Part shown: one piece after another, positions 1-11,277 of the stretch
Layout of the letters: every line of letters starts with the position of its first letter
Numbering within the stretch: the stretch's first letter is position 1
NCBI RefSeq assembly: GCF_019799965.1
Contig: NZ_JABGCJ010000010.1
Coordinates: forward strand, 36,346-100,345
Direction of reading: 5' to 3'
DNA length: 64,000 nucleotides
DNA from: Modestobacter italicus
GTDB lineage: Bacteria; Actinomycetota; Actinomycetes; Mycobacteriales; Geodermatophilaceae
Program-made: the position numbers and the translations under genes
The notes under the pieces: generated by a model
Told to the model about the DNA's origin: nothing
Database searches by the model: none
Seen by the model: the letters and a program-made list of their open reading frames with translations, nothing else

Positions 1-741
1 CTGTTCGCCGAGGCCGACGGCAGCCTCTCCCCCGGGTGGGCCGGCCCGCTGCTCGTCGGGCTCTGCGTGCTCGCGCTGGCCGGCGCCACCGCGCTGCGCC
101 GGCACCGCACCGAGGTGCCGCTGGCGTGGACCGCCGCCGCCGTCGCCGTCGCAGGCCTCGCGCACCTGGCGCGCGCCGGGGACGCCACCGGGCTGGCCGC
201 GGGCCTGGCCGTGGTGGGCGTGGCCTTCCTCGGGCACGGCACCGTCACCGGCCGGGCGCCGTCCCGCGCCGGCGGCTGCGTCGGCCTGGTGCTCGCCGCC
301 TGGCTGGCTGCCGGGTCCGCGGGGGTCGAGGTGCCGGAGGCCTACACGCTGCCTGCCGCTGTCGTGCTGTGGCTGTACTCAGGACGACGGCTGTCCACCG
401 GCGCCTCCTGGCCGGCCTGGGGACCGGGCCTTGTCGTCGCCTTCACCCCGTCGACCTGGCACGCCGTCACCGAGCCCGAGCTCACCCGGTTGGTGCTGCT
501 GCTGGTCGCCGCCACGCTGGTGGCCACCGCCGGCGCCCGCTGGGGGGTGCAGGCACCGCTCGTCGTGGGTGCCGTCGCCCTCGCCGCGGCCGCGGTCGGC
601 CGGCTGACCGTGTACCTCCCGCTGCCCGGCTTGCTCGCGGTGGCCGCCGCGGGCATCGTCCTGTTGCTGGTCGGCGCGGTGTACGAGGAGCGGCGGGAGC
701 GCGCTCGGGCCGCCTTCGCCCGCGTCGCCGACCTGCGCTGA
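1..741 (+). CDS. Hypothetical multi-pass membrane protein (5' end outside window)
   Basis: The reading frame is open from base 1 to the stop at 739-741, so only the C-terminal ~246 residues are present; the GTG at 67 is internal to the open frame and need not be the start. The visible part is a succession of Leu/Ala/Val/Gly-rich hydrophobic stretches separated by short Arg-rich or Asp-rich loops, and it ends in an arginine-rich cytoplasmic-looking tail. I see no catalytic or binding motif and do not recognise the family. It converges on the acetyltransferase gene, with 9 bp between the two stop codons. Integral membrane location is inferred from composition only. Confidence 0.6.
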   Translation: MFAEADGSLSPGWAGPLLVGLCVLALAGATALRRHRTEVPLAWTAAAVAVAGLAHLARAGDATGLAAGLAVVGVAFLGHGTVTGRAPSRAGGCVGLVLAAWLAAGSAGVEVPEAYTLPAAVVLWLYSGRRLSTGASWPAWGPGLVVAFTPSTWHAVTEPELTRLVLLLVAATLVATAGARWGVQAPLVVGAVALAAAAVGRLTVYLPLPGLLAVAAAGIVLLLVGAVYEERRERARAAFARVADLR

Positions 742-750
742 CTGCCGCTG

Positions 751-1437
751 TTACAGCCGCTGTACCAACGACGCGACGCGGCGCCCCGGACCGAACAGCA
801 CCTCCGCGCCCACGGGATGCCACCCCGCGGCGAGGAACGACCGGAGCGAGGCGACGTTCGCCGGTGCGACCTGGGCCCACGCCCGCTCCGCCTGCGGCAC
901 GAGGGCCGGGGCGGCCGCCGCCAGCGCGGTGCCCAGCCCGCGGCCACGGGCGGACGGGTGGACCTCCACGCCCACCTCCCAGCGCCCGCAGACGCCCTGG
1001 CCGAGGGTGAGCAGCGCGGTGCCGTCGGGCGTCGTCCAGACCCGGACGTCGGTTCGGTGGGCCAGCGCCCGCCGGACCCGCGGGTGCTCCCCCGGGCCGG
1101 TCTCCACGAGGTCCAGGCCGGGGTCGGCCGGAGCGGGCGGGGCGACCAGCAGGGCGTCCAGGACGCCGGGCTCGGCACCCACCCGGTCGGCCAGTGTCGA
1201 GAGGAAGCGGGCGCCCAGCGGCGCCTCGATCGGCTCGTGGGCGACCTGGGCGGCCACCCAGGCCGGGTCGACGTCGGCGGCGACCACGTGCCAGCCGGTG
1301 CCCCCGACGACGAGTGCCCGCACCCGCCGTCCGTCTGAGAGGGCAGGTGCGGGCACCGTGGTCACGCTGGCGTCGGCCGGCGGGGTCTCCCCCGCGGCCA
1401 GCCGGTCCAGGAGACCGGGAAGGAGCTCAGAGCTCAC
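751..1437 (-). CDS. GNAT family N-acetyltransferase
   Basis: This 228-residue protein probably transfers an acetyl group from acetyl-CoA to an unknown acceptor. The acetyl-CoA pyrophosphate-binding motif A is clear near residue 170: VEVHPSARGRGLGTAL, matching R/Q-x-x-G-x-G/A. The N-terminal half is more divergent. The GTG start at 1437 was chosen because it overlaps the stop of the upstream DUF59 gene by 4 bp (GTGA), so this is the last, translationally coupled cistron of the suf operon. An in-frame start further upstream would lie inside the DUF59 gene. Nothing in the sequence shows why an acetyltransferase is coupled to Fe-S assembly; the substrate is unknown. Confidence 0.8.
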   Translation of the reverse strand: MSSELLPGLLDRLAAGETPPADASVTTVPAPALSDGRRVRALVVGGTGWHVVAADVDPAWVAAQVAHEPIEAPLGARFLSTLADRVGAEPGVLDALLVAPPAPADPGLDLVETGPGEHPRVRRALAHRTDVRVWTTPDGTALLTLGQGVCGRWEVGVEVHPSARGRGLGTALAAAAPALVPQAERAWAQVAPANVASLRSFLAAGWHPVGAEVLFGPGRRVASLVQRL

Positions 1438-1817
1438 ACACGGAAGCCGAGGGCCCGGAGCTGCTCGCGGCCGTCGTCGGTGATCTTGTCCGGGCCCCAC
1501 GGCGGCATCCAGACCCAGTTGATCCGGATGTCGTCGACGAGGCCGGGGCCGGGGCCGCCGGTGAGGGCCTGGCGGGCCTGGTCCTCGATGACGTCGGTCA
1601 GCGGGCAGGCCGCCGAGGTCAGGGTCATGTCGATGATCGCGACGTTGGCCTCGGTGTCGACGTCCAGGCCGTAGACCAGGCCGAGGTCGACGACGTTGAC
1701 GCCCAGCTCGGGGTCGACGACGTCGCGCATGGCCTCCTCGACGTCCTCGAGCAGGGCGGACTTGCCGCCGAAGATGCCGGCGTCGGCGGTGGCGGTGTCG
1801 GGCGTGTTCTCGGTCAT
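1434..1817 (-). CDS. sufT: SufT-like metal-sulfur cluster assembly factor (DUF59/MIP18)
   Basis: This 127-residue protein is of the DUF59 (MIP18) family, which helps in Fe-S cluster maturation or delivery. The family core is visible: DVVDPELGVNVVDLGLVYG at about residues 32-50 and the conserved cysteine in TSAACPL (Cys71). It ends with the KITDDGREQL-type tail seen in actinobacterial members. The ATG at 1817 overlaps the sufU stop as ATGA, which fixes the start; the frame stays open upstream but has no better start. Its place right after sufU matches the usual actinobacterial suf operon. The gene symbol follows common usage for the family and is not proven here. Confidence 0.9.
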   Translation of the reverse strand: MTENTPDTATADAGIFGGKSALLEDVEEAMRDVVDPELGVNVVDLGLVYGLDVDTEANVAIIDMTLTSAACPLTDVIEDQARQALTGGPGPGLVDDIRINWVWMPPWGPDKITDDGREQLRALGFRV

Positions 1818-2280
1818 GCGTTCTCTCCCGTCGGGGCGGTGGACAGGGCGCGGGCGCTCGCGTCCTTCAGCGCCATCCAGCTCATCAGTGCGCACTTGAC
1901 CCGTGCCGGGTACTTGGAGACCCCGGCGAAGGCGACGGCGTCCTCGAGGTCGTCCTCCAGCCGCTCGGCCACGGCGGCGTCGCCCTTGCTCTGCATCAGC
2001 GTCATGAACTGCTCGCCGGTCTGCAGGGCGTCGGTGACGCTCTTGCCCAGCACCAGGTCGTACATCGCCGAGACCGACGCCTGGCTGATCGAGCAGCCCA
2101 TCCCCTCGTAGGAGACGTCGGCGATGGTGTCGCCGTCCAGGTGCACCCGCAGGGTCACCTCGTCACCGCACGTCGGGTTGACGTGGTGCACCTCGGCCTC
2201 GAACGGGTCGCGGAGTCCGCGGCCGTGGGGGTTCCGGTAGTGGTCCAGGATGATGTCCTGGTACATCGACTGCAGCTGCA

Positions 2281-2281
<1 letters not shown>
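1814..2281 (-). CDS. sufU: SufU Fe-S cluster assembly / sulfur transfer protein
   Basis: SufU accepts sulfur from SufS and passes it to the SufBCD scaffold in the cytoplasm. The 155-residue protein has the typical N-terminus (MYQDIILDHYRNPHG) and three zinc/sulfur-site cysteines: Cys38 in PTCGDEV (with Asp40), Cys63 in GMGCSIS and Cys130 in RVKCALMSW. Length matches the family. The start is set by a one-base TGATG junction with the sufS stop, and its own stop overlaps the next ATG by 4 bp, so translation is coupled on both sides. Confidence 0.95.
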
Positions 2282-4442
<2,161 letters not shown>

Positions 4443-4460
4443 GGGTTTCTCGCTCCTTGG

Positions 4461-4802
4461 TCAGTTGGCCGCGGCGAGGCGGGCGTCGACGTCGACCAGG
4501 ACGTCGTCACCCTCCACCCGGACCGGGTACACGGGGACCGGCTCGGTGGCCGGCAGGTTGGTGGGTGCGCCGGTGCGCAGGTCGAAGCACGACCCGTGCA
4601 GCGCGCACTCGATGGTGGGGGCGCCGTCGACCTCGTCCAGGTCGCCGTCGGTCAGCGGGACGTCGGCGTGCGAGCACCGGTCCTCGATCGCGTACAGGTC
4701 GCCGTCGAAGTCCACGACCGCGACGTCCACGTCGGTGAGCTCGATCCGCAGGGCGCCGTCCTCGGGCACCTCGGACCGCGCACAGACCCGCTCGAAGGCC
4801 AT
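4461..4802 (-). CDS. Rieske [2Fe-2S] ferredoxin-like protein of the suf operon
   Basis: This 113-residue, single-domain Rieske protein resembles the ferredoxin components of non-heme oxygenases. The two ligand pairs are complete: Cys43 and His45 in RCSHADVPL, and Cys66 and His69 in CALHGSCFDL. There is no membrane anchor. The ATG at 4802 lies 1 bp past the sufD stop, so longer in-frame starts inside sufD are rejected. A small Rieske gene between sufD and sufC is standard in actinobacterial suf operons; its role there (electron supply or cluster transfer) is unproven. Confidence 0.92.
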   Translation of the reverse strand: MAFERVCARSEVPEDGALRIELTDVDVAVVDFDGDLYAIEDRCSHADVPLTDGDLDEVDGAPTIECALHGSCFDLRTGAPTNLPATEPVPVYPVRVEGDDVLVDVDARLAAAN

Positions 4803-4803
4803 C

Positions 4804-6132
4804 TCAGCCCACCTCGACGGGCTGCTCGTCGAGCTCGGGCAGCGCACCGAGCCGGCGCTCGATGGAGGTCATCAGCCGGTCCTGCAGCTCGGGGATCCCG
4901 ATGTGCTGGACGACGTCGGCGAAGAAGCCGCGGACGACCAGGCGCCGCGCGGTCTCCGCGTCGATCCCGCGCGAGCAGAGGTAGAACAGCTGCTCGTCGT
5001 CGAACCGGCCGGTGGCGCTGGCGTGCCCGGCGCCGACGATCTCGCCGGTCTCGATCTCCAGGTTCGGCACCGAGTCCGCCCGCGCCCCGTCGGTGAGGAC
5101 CAGGTTGCGGTTGAGCTCGTAGGTGTCGGTGCCGGTGGCCGCCGGACGGATCCGCACGTCGCCGACCCACACGCTGTGCGCCTGCTCGCCCTGCAGCGCG
5201 CCCTTGTAGACGACGTTGCTGCGGCAGTTGGGAGTGCCGTGGTCGACCCAGAGGCGGTGCTCCTGGTGCTGGGTCTCGTCGGCGAAGTACAGGCCGAACA
5301 TGTCCACCGAGCCGCCGGGGCCGGCGTACTGCACGTTGCTGACCAGCCGGACGAGGTCGCCGCCCAGGGTGACCACGACCTGCTTGAGCGTGGCGTCCCG
5401 GCCGACGACGGCGTCGAACTGCCCGCCGTGCACCGTGCCCGGGGCCCAGTCCTGCACCGAGACGACGGTCAGCTGCGCGCCGTCGCCGAGCAGGAACGCG
5501 ACCCCGCCGGAGTAGCGGGCCAGGCCCGAGTGGTCCAGCACGACCGTGGCCTGGGCGAACTGCCCGACCTCGACGACCAGCTGGCCCCAGACGACGTCCT
5601 CGTCGCCGGTGCCGGACAGGCCCAGGCGCACCGGGCGGTCGAGCACGGCGTCCTTGGCGATCCGGACGACGGTGGCGTCCCCACTGCGCTGGCGGGTGAG
5701 CGCCGCGAGCCGGTCGACCGGCTCGGGCAGGCCCTTGAGCAGCGGGTCGTCGGCCGGCACCGAGGTCAGCTCGACGCCCTCGGGCAGGTCGGTGTCCCAC
5801 TGCAGGGACGCCTCCGACGGTGCGCCGTCCAGCAGCGCGCGGACACGGCGCATCGGGGTGAAGCGCCACTCCTCCTCGCGGCCGGTGGGCACGGGGAAGG
5901 CGTCCGGGTCGGTGGAGGTGAACCGCTCGGCCGGCGAGCCGGTGGGAGTCGGCCCGCCGTGCGAGTGCGAGCCCGGCGGGACGTCGCCGGCGGTGCCGGT
6001 GCCGGCCGCCGGGGTGGTCGGCGGCCCGGCCTGGGCCCCCACGCCGGGAGCGAAGAGCTCCCCGGCGAGGGTGGCCGAGTCCGTGGTCAGCGTGGTCTGG
6101 TCGTCAGTACCGGTGTTCTGTGGAGCCGACAT
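4804..6132 (-). CDS. sufD: SufD component of the Fe-S scaffold
   Basis: SufD pairs with SufB and SufC in the scaffold that assembles Fe-S clusters. The 442-residue protein has a poorly conserved, Pro/Gly/Thr-rich first ~85 residues and then the SufBD beta-helix core. Family signatures near the C-terminus include DETQHQEHRLWVDHGTPNCR, with the histidines and cysteine expected at the SufB-SufD interface, then VLTDGARADSVPNLEIETGE and the DEQLFYLCSRGI segment shared with SufB. The start at 6132 is fixed by a one-base TGATG junction with sufB; more than 90 further in-frame upstream codons lie inside sufB and are not used. Confidence 0.94.
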   Translation of the reverse strand: MSAPQNTGTDDQTTLTTDSATLAGELFAPGVGAQAGPPTTPAAGTGTAGDVPPGSHSHGGPTPTGSPAERFTSTDPDAFPVPTGREEEWRFTPMRRVRALLDGAPSEASLQWDTDLPEGVELTSVPADDPLLKGLPEPVDRLAALTRQRSGDATVVRIAKDAVLDRPVRLGLSGTGDEDVVWGQLVVEVGQFAQATVVLDHSGLARYSGGVAFLLGDGAQLTVVSVQDWAPGTVHGGQFDAVVGRDATLKQVVVTLGGDLVRLVSNVQYAGPGGSVDMFGLYFADETQHQEHRLWVDHGTPNCRSNVVYKGALQGEQAHSVWVGDVRIRPAATGTDTYELNRNLVLTDGARADSVPNLEIETGEIVGAGHASATGRFDDEQLFYLCSRGIDAETARRLVVRGFFADVVQHIGIPELQDRLMTSIERRLGALPELDEQPVEVG

Positions 6133-7571
6133 CAGCCGACGGCACCTTCCATCTGCAGCTCGATCAGGCGGTTGAGCTCGAGGGCGTACTCCATCGGCAG
6201 CTCCCGGGCGATCGGCTCGACGAAGCCGCGAACGACCATCGCCATGGCCTCGTCCTCGGAGAGCCCGCGACTCATCAGGTAGAACAGCTGGTCGTCGCTG
6301 ACCCGCGAGACCGTGGCCTCGTGGCCCATGGCGACGTCGTCCTCGCGGACGTCGACGTAGGGGTAGGTGTCCGACCGGCTGATCGTGTCGACCAGCAGCG
6401 CGTCGCACTTGACCGTCGACTTGGAGCCGTAGGCGCCCTCGTCGACCTGCACCAGCCCGCGGTAGGAGGTACGGCCACCGCCCCGGGCCACCGACTTGGA
6501 CACGATGGTCGAGGAGGTGTGCGGCGCGGCGTGCACCATCTTGGCGCCGGCGTCCTGGTGCTGGCCCTCGCCGGCGAAGGCGATGGACATGACCTCGCCC
6601 TTGGCGTGCTCACCGGTCATCCACACGGCCGGGTACTTCATCGTCACCTTGGAGCCGATGTTGCCGTCGACCCACTCCATGGTCGCGCCCTCGTGGGCCA
6701 CGGCCCGCTTGGTGACCAGGTTGTAGACGTTGTTCGACCAGTTCTGGATGGTCGTGTACCGGCAGCGCGCGTTCTTCTTCACGATGATCTCGACGACCGC
6801 GGAGTGCAGCGAGTCGGTCTTGTAGATCGGCGCGGTGCAGCCCTCGACGTAGTGCACGTAGGCACCCTCGTCGATGATCATGAGGGTCCGCTCGAACTGG
6901 CCCATGTTCTCGGTGTTGATCCGGAAGTAGGCCTGCAGCGGGATCTCCACGTGGACGCCCTTGGGCACGTAGATGAACGAGCCACCCGACCACACCGCGG
7001 TGTTCAGCGCGGAGAACTTGTTGTCCCCGGCCGGGATGACCGACCCGAAGTACTCGCGGAACAGCTCGGGCTGCTCGCGCAGCGCGGTGTCGGTGTCCAG
7101 GAACAGGACGCCCTGCTCCTCGAGGTCCTCACGGATCTTGTGGTAGACGACCTCGGACTCGTACTGGGCCGCGACACCGGAGACCAGCCGCTGCTTCTCC
7201 GCCTCCGGGATGCCCAGCTTGTCGTAGGTGTTCTTGATGTCGTCGGGCAGGTCCTCCCACGAGGTGGCCTGCGCCTCGGTCGACCGCACGAAGTACTTGA
7301 TGTTCTGGAAGTCGATGCCGGAGAGGTCCGAGCCCCAGTCGGGCATGGGCTTCTTGCCGAAGATCTTCAGCGCCTTGAGCCGGCGCTCCAGCATCCACTC
7401 CGGCTCGTTCTTGCGACGCGAGATGTCGCGGACGACGTCCTCGTTGATGCCGCGGGTGGCCGAGGCGCCGGCGGCGTCGGTGTCGGCCCACCCGTACTTG
7501 TAACGACCGAGCGCATCGATCGTCTCGTCCTGCGTCATCGGCGCGCTGGGCACCGGCTGCGTGGTGGTCAT
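6132..7571 (-). CDS. sufB: SufB scaffold protein
   Basis: SufB is the main cluster-building subunit of SufBCD. The 479-residue protein is highly conserved: [12 protein letters not shown] at residues 25-35, [20 protein letters not shown] near 140-158, the basic patch with Cys270 ([20 protein letters not shown]), and Cys389 in [14 protein letters not shown], at the position of the essential cysteine of E. coli SufB. The ATG at 7571 overlaps the sufR stop as ATGA, so repressor and scaffold are made from one coupled mRNA. Confidence 0.97.
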   Translation of the reverse strand: MTTTQPVPSAPMTQDETIDALGRYKYGWADTDAAGASATRGINEDVVRDISRRKNEPEWMLERRLKALKIFGKKPMPDWGSDLSGIDFQNIKYFVRSTEAQATSWEDLPDDIKNTYDKLGIPEAEKQRLVSGVAAQYESEVVYHKIREDLEEQGVLFLDTDTALREQPELFREYFGSVIPAGDNKFSALNTAVWSGGSFIYVPKGVHVEIPLQAYFRINTENMGQFERTLMIIDEGAYVHYVEGCTAPIYKTDSLHSAVVEIIVKKNARCRYTTIQNWSNNVYNLVTKRAVAHEGATMEWVDGNIGSKVTMKYPAVWMTGEHAKGEVMSIAFAGEGQHQDAGAKMVHAAPHTSSTIVSKSVARGGGRTSYRGLVQVDEGAYGSKSTVKCDALLVDTISRSDTYPYVDVREDDVAMGHEATVSRVSDDQLFYLMSRGLSEDEAMAMVVRGFVEPIARELPMEYALELNRLIELQMEGAVG

Positions 7572-8452
7572 GCGGGGGTCCTCTCCCGGTCGATCGAGGG
7601 GGTGCTGCGAGTGCTGGCGCCGGCGGCCGGAGCCGGGACGCGACCAGCAGGTACAGGGTGTGGCAGGTCGGCTTTGTTCCCGCCGCGGGCCGTGGCCCGG
7701 CCCGGTGCACGCTGCGCGGGCACGGGCTGGGCCGGTATGTGGTCAGGGGTGGACTGGGCGGGGATGTGCGTGGTGCAGATCCCGTCGCCGTGGGCGATGG
7801 TGGCCAGTCGCTGCACGTGCGTGCCGACCAGCCGGCTGATCACCGCGGTCTCAGCGTCGCACAGCTGGGGGAACTCGGCGGCGACGTGGGCCACCGGGCA
7901 GTGGTGCTGGCACAGCTGGCCACCGCCGCCGCTCCCCGGGCCGGCCAGCGACATCGCCATCGCCGCGTAGCCCTCGGTGGTCAGCGCGGCGGCGACCACC
8001 TGGGCGCGGTCGACCGGCCCGGGCGAGGCCGCCTGCGCCTGCTCCACCACGGTGGCGCACCGCTCCTCCAGCCCGGACAGCTGCCGCTCGGCCACGGCCC
8101 GGACGGCGTCGGGCCCGCCGTGCTCGGCCACGAACCGGAGCGCGGTGAGCGCCAGGTCGTCGTAGGCGTGCGGGAAGGCCGACCGGCCGGCGTCGGTGAG
8201 GGCGAACCGGCGCGCGGGCCGGCCCCTCCCCCGCTGCCCACCGGGGGCCTCGCGCTCGGTGACCCGGCCGGCGGCGACCAGCCCGTCGAGGTGCCGGCGC
8301 ACCGCCGCGGCCGAGATGCCCAGCCGGGCGGCCAGCTCGGCGGCGGACTGCGGACCGTGCTCGAGCAGCAGCGCGCTCACCCGGACGCGGGTGCGGCCGT
8401 CTTCTGCCGGCGCACCGGCAGGGACGGCGGCGCGAGCCGCAGCAGTTTCCAC
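7568..8452 (-). CDS. sufR: SufR, Fe-S sensing winged-helix regulator of the suf operon
   Basis: A DeoR/ArsR-like winged-helix domain (residues ~22-90, [19 protein letters not shown]) is followed by a helical region and a C-terminal cysteine cluster, Cys181, Cys185, Cys198 and Cys226 (C-x3-C-x12-C-x27-C). This is the arrangement expected of SufR, which binds an Fe-S cluster and represses suf when clusters are sufficient. The protein (294 residues) carries about 64 extra residues, rich in Pro, Ala and Arg, after the conserved CTTHIP end; these run into sufB. The GTG start at 8452 lies 6 nt after a possible -10 box and inside a 15 bp palindrome, suggesting autoregulation. Confidence 0.9.
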   Translation of the reverse strand: METAAARAAVPAGAPAEDGRTRVRVSALLLEHGPQSAAELAARLGISAAAVRRHLDGLVAAGRVTEREAPGGQRGRGRPARRFALTDAGRSAFPHAYDDLALTALRFVAEHGGPDAVRAVAERQLSGLEERCATVVEQAQAASPGPVDRAQVVAAALTTEGYAAMAMSLAGPGSGGGGQLCQHHCPVAHVAAEFPQLCDAETAVISRLVGTHVQRLATIAHGDGICTTHIPAQSTPDHIPAQPVPAQRAPGRATARGGNKADLPHPVPAGRVPAPAAGASTRSTPSIDRERTPA

Positions 8453-8464
8453 AACACGATTGTG
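8450..8464 (-). promoter_or_regulatory. Candidate SufR operator overlapping the sufR start and -10
   Basis: The palindrome CACAA-N5-TTGTG covers the sufR GTG codon and a CACAAT -10-like hexamer (8464-8459) that stands 6 nt before the GTG. A TTGCGG -35-like hexamer lies 16 nt upstream, inside the clp terminator arm. Occlusion of -10 and start by SufR would give autorepression of the whole operon. The palindrome is seen directly; its identity as the SufR site is inference. Confidence 0.5.
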
Positions 8465-8476
8465 TGCTTAATCGAG

Positions 8477-8512
8477 GAGCCCGCAAGCAAGGCGGACCTT
8501 ACTTGCGGGCTC
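8477..8512 (-). terminator. Hairpin terminator after the clpC-like gene
   Basis: This is a 16 bp inverted repeat (8477-8492 with 8497-8512) around a 4 nt loop. The only mismatch (8488/8501) is a G-U pair in minus-strand RNA, so the hairpin is complete only in the transcript leaving the clp gene, 24 nt after its stop. There is no clear U-tract, as is common in actinobacteria. The same bases lie in the promoter region of sufR. Confidence 0.75.
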
Positions 8513-8535
8513 CACGCGCACCACGGAGAGGGACG

Positions 8536-11097
8536 TCACACCGCAGCGGGCGACGAGGCCTCCGCCTCCGCGACGGTGTTCGGCTCGACGTCGGACACCT
8601 GGAGGCTCAGGGCGCCGTCCACGACGTCCACCCGCACCCGCTGGCCGGCCTGCAGGTCACCGCCGAGCACCAGCCGGGAGAGCCGGTTGTCGACCTCCCG
8701 CTGGATCGCCCGGCGCAGCGGGCGCGCACCGAACTGGCGCTCGAAGCCCCGCTCGGCCAGCCAGGAGACCGCCGCCGGGGTGAACTCGACCGCGATGTCC
8801 TGGGCGGCCAGCCGACGCCGGGTCTCGTCCAGCAGCAGGTCGGTGATCCGGGCCAGCTGCTCGGCCTCCAGCTGCCGGAAGACCACGATCTCGTCGATCC
8901 GGTTGAGGAACTCCGGACGGAAGGCCTCCCGCAGCCGGCGCATCACCTGGTCGCGCAGGTCGTCGCCGGCGTCCCCGTTGGCGGTGAAGCCCAGCGGCCC
9001 GCGCCCGGCGTTGACGATGGCCTCCGAGCCCAGGTTGCTGGTCATGATCACCACGGTGTTGGTGAAGTCGACCGTGCGGCCCTGGGAGTCGGTCAGCCGG
9101 CCGTCGTCGAGCAGCTGGAGCAGCGTGTTGAACACGTCCGGGTGGGCCTTCTCGACCTCGTCGAGCAGCACCACGGAGTACGGACGGCGGCGCACCGCCT
9201 CGGTCAGCTGACCGGCGTCCTCGTAGCCGACGTAGCCGGGAGGAGAGCCCACCAGTCGGCTGACCGTGTGCCGCTCCTGGAACTCGCTCATGTCCAGCCG
9301 GACCATCCGGTCGGAGTCACCGAACAGCGCCTCGGCCAGCGCCCGGGCCAGCTCGGTCTTGCCGACACCGGTGGGCCCGAGGAACAGGAAGCTGCCGATC
9401 GGCCGGTCCGGGTCGCCCAGGCCCGCGCGCGAGCGACGGATCGCCTCGGCGACCACCTCGACCGCCTCGTCCTGGCCGACGACCCGCTCGTGCAGCACGT
9501 CCTCCAGCCGCAGCAGCCGGTCGCGCTCCTCCTCGGTCAGCTGGGCCACCGGGACGCCGGTCGCCCGGGAGACCACCTCGGCGATCTCGGCGACCCCGAC
9601 CTCCGGGATGCCTGCGTCCCCGCCGGACCGCGCCGCCTCCAGCTCGGCCTGCGCCGTGGTGATCTCGTCGCGCAGCGTGGAGGCCCGCTCGTACTGCTCC
9701 GCGGCGACCGCCTGGTCCTTCTCCCGCTGCAGCTCCTGCACCCGCTGCTCGAGCGTCCGCAGGTCGGTGGTCGGCCGCTTGACCCGCAGCCGGGTGCGCG
9801 CACCGGCCTGGTCGATCAGGTCGATCGCCTTGTCCGGCAGGTGCCGGTCGCTGATGTAGCGCTGCGACAGCTCGGCGGCGGCGACCAGCGCCTCGTCGGT
9901 GAACCGCACCTGGTGGTGCGCCTCGTAGCGGTCCCGCAGCCCGCGCAGGATCTCGATGGTGTCCAGCGTGCTCGGCTCGGGCACCAGCACCGGCTGGAAG
10001 CGCCGCTCGAGCGCGGCGTCCTTCTCGATGTTGCGGCGGTACTCGTCCAGCGTGGTGGCGCCGATGATGTGCAGCTCACCGCGGGCCAGCGCCGGCTTGA
10101 GCATGTTGCCCGCCCCGGCCGAGCCCTCCGAGCCGCCCGCGTTGACGACGGTGTGCAGCTCGTCGATGAAGACGATGACCTCGTCGCTGTGCTCGCGGAT
10201 CTCGTCCATCACCTTCTTCAACCGCTCCTCGAAGTCACCGCGGTACCGGGTGCCGGCGACCAGGCCGGTGAGGTCGAGCTCCACCAGCCGCCGGCCGCGC
10301 AGCGACTCGGGGACGTCACCGTCCACGATCTGCAGGGCGATGCCCTCGGCGATCGCGGTCTTGCCGACGCCGGCCTCACCGATGAGCACGGGGTTGTTCT
10401 TGTTGCGCCGGGACAGGACCTCGATGGTCTGCTCGATCTCCTGGGCGCGGCCGATCACCGGGTCGATCTTCCCGTCGCGGGCCATCGCCGTCAGGTCGCG
10501 GCCGAACTCGTCCAGCGTCGGGGTGCTGGACGGCGGCTGCTCGCCGGCGCCTCCCCCGCCGCCGGCGGTCACCGGCCCACCGGCCGCCGCCTGCTGGAGC
10601 GCCTCGGGCGTCACCCGGGCACCGCCCAGCACGCGGCCGGCACCGGAGTCGCCGTTGAGCGCCAGTGCGAACAGCAGGTGCTCGGGGCCGATGTAGGTCG
10701 AGCCGCTCGCCCGGGAGACCTGGTGCGCGTCGAGCAGCGCCCGCTTGGCGGCCGGGGTGAGCGCCGGCGCCTGGCCGATGGGCTCGCCGCCGCCGAGCTG
10801 GCCGGCCAGCGCGTCCTGCAGCCGGTCGGCGTCCACGCCGCTGCGGGTCAGCAGCGTGCGGGTCGGCTCGTGCCCGGCCAGGGCCCAGAGCAGGTGCTCG
10901 GTGTCCAGGTCGGGGCTGCCCCACTCGGCGGCCTGCCGCGCTGCCGCGGCGACCACCTCCCGGGAGTGCGAGGTGAGCAGCTGGGTGATGTCCACCCGCT
11001 GCATGCCACGGCGGGCACCGGGGCCGCCGAGGAACGCCTGGAAGAAGTCGTCGAACGGGCCGCCACCGAAGGGCGCGCCCGGGAAGCCGCTGGTCAT
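8536..11097 (-). CDS. ClpC-like AAA+ ATPase (Clp protease ATP-binding subunit)
   Basis: This 853-residue HSP100 unfoldase probably feeds proteins to ClpP. An actinobacterial-style N-terminus with a Phe/Gly-rich segment (residues 5-25) precedes the Clp N-domain repeats (~35-170). AAA+ domain 1 has Walker A GEAGVGKT (240-247) and Walker B IDE near 311. A short UVR-like coiled middle region (~446-490) follows. Domain 2 has Walker A GPTGVGKT (574-581), Walker B LLDE near 645, and an LGF tripeptide (702-704) where ClpC proteins carry the ClpP-docking loop. The short middle domain argues against ClpB. The frame is open far upstream into ctaA; the ATG at 11097 matches the family N-terminus. It is probably a paralogue of the essential ClpC1 rather than clpC1 itself. 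Confidence 0.88.
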   Translation of the reverse strand: MTSGFPGAPFGGGPFDDFFQAFLGGPGARRGMQRVDITQLLTSHSREVVAAAARQAAEWGSPDLDTEHLLWALAGHEPTRTLLTRSGVDADRLQDALAGQLGGGEPIGQAPALTPAAKRALLDAHQVSRASGSTYIGPEHLLFALALNGDSGAGRVLGGARVTPEALQQAAAGGPVTAGGGGGAGEQPPSSTPTLDEFGRDLTAMARDGKIDPVIGRAQEIEQTIEVLSRRNKNNPVLIGEAGVGKTAIAEGIALQIVDGDVPESLRGRRLVELDLTGLVAGTRYRGDFEERLKKVMDEIREHSDEVIVFIDELHTVVNAGGSEGSAGAGNMLKPALARGELHIIGATTLDEYRRNIEKDAALERRFQPVLVPEPSTLDTIEILRGLRDRYEAHHQVRFTDEALVAAAELSQRYISDRHLPDKAIDLIDQAGARTRLRVKRPTTDLRTLEQRVQELQREKDQAVAAEQYERASTLRDEITTAQAELEAARSGGDAGIPEVGVAEIAEVVSRATGVPVAQLTEEERDRLLRLEDVLHERVVGQDEAVEVVAEAIRRSRAGLGDPDRPIGSFLFLGPTGVGKTELARALAEALFGDSDRMVRLDMSEFQERHTVSRLVGSPPGYVGYEDAGQLTEAVRRRPYSVVLLDEVEKAHPDVFNTLLQLLDDGRLTDSQGRTVDFTNTVVIMTSNLGSEAIVNAGRGPLGFTANGDAGDDLRDQVMRRLREAFRPEFLNRIDEIVVFRQLEAEQLARITDLLLDETRRRLAAQDIAVEFTPAAVSWLAERGFERQFGARPLRRAIQREVDNRLSRLVLGGDLQAGQRVRVDVVDGALSLQVSDVEPNTVAEAEASSPAAV

Positions 11098-11264
11098 GTC
11101 TGGGAGACCTCTCGTCGGGACGGGACGGCGCTCGCCTGCCCACCGCGGACGCTGCGCACCGTCCGCCGGGTCACTGCCCCGTCGGTCTGTCGCGCGTCGG
11201 CGGTGCCGCCGGCCGGGTGAGCGGGCTCTCTGCTCGAACCGGGGGGCGGGGGCGCCACGGTAAG

Positions 11265-11270
11265 TAGCAT
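11265..11270 (+). promoter_or_regulatory. -10 box of ctaA (leaderless)
   Basis: TAGCAT stands 7 nt before the ctaA GTG, with no ribosome-binding site between, so transcription should begin at or next to the start codon. Confidence 0.5.
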
Positions 11271-11277
11271 CCGGGGC

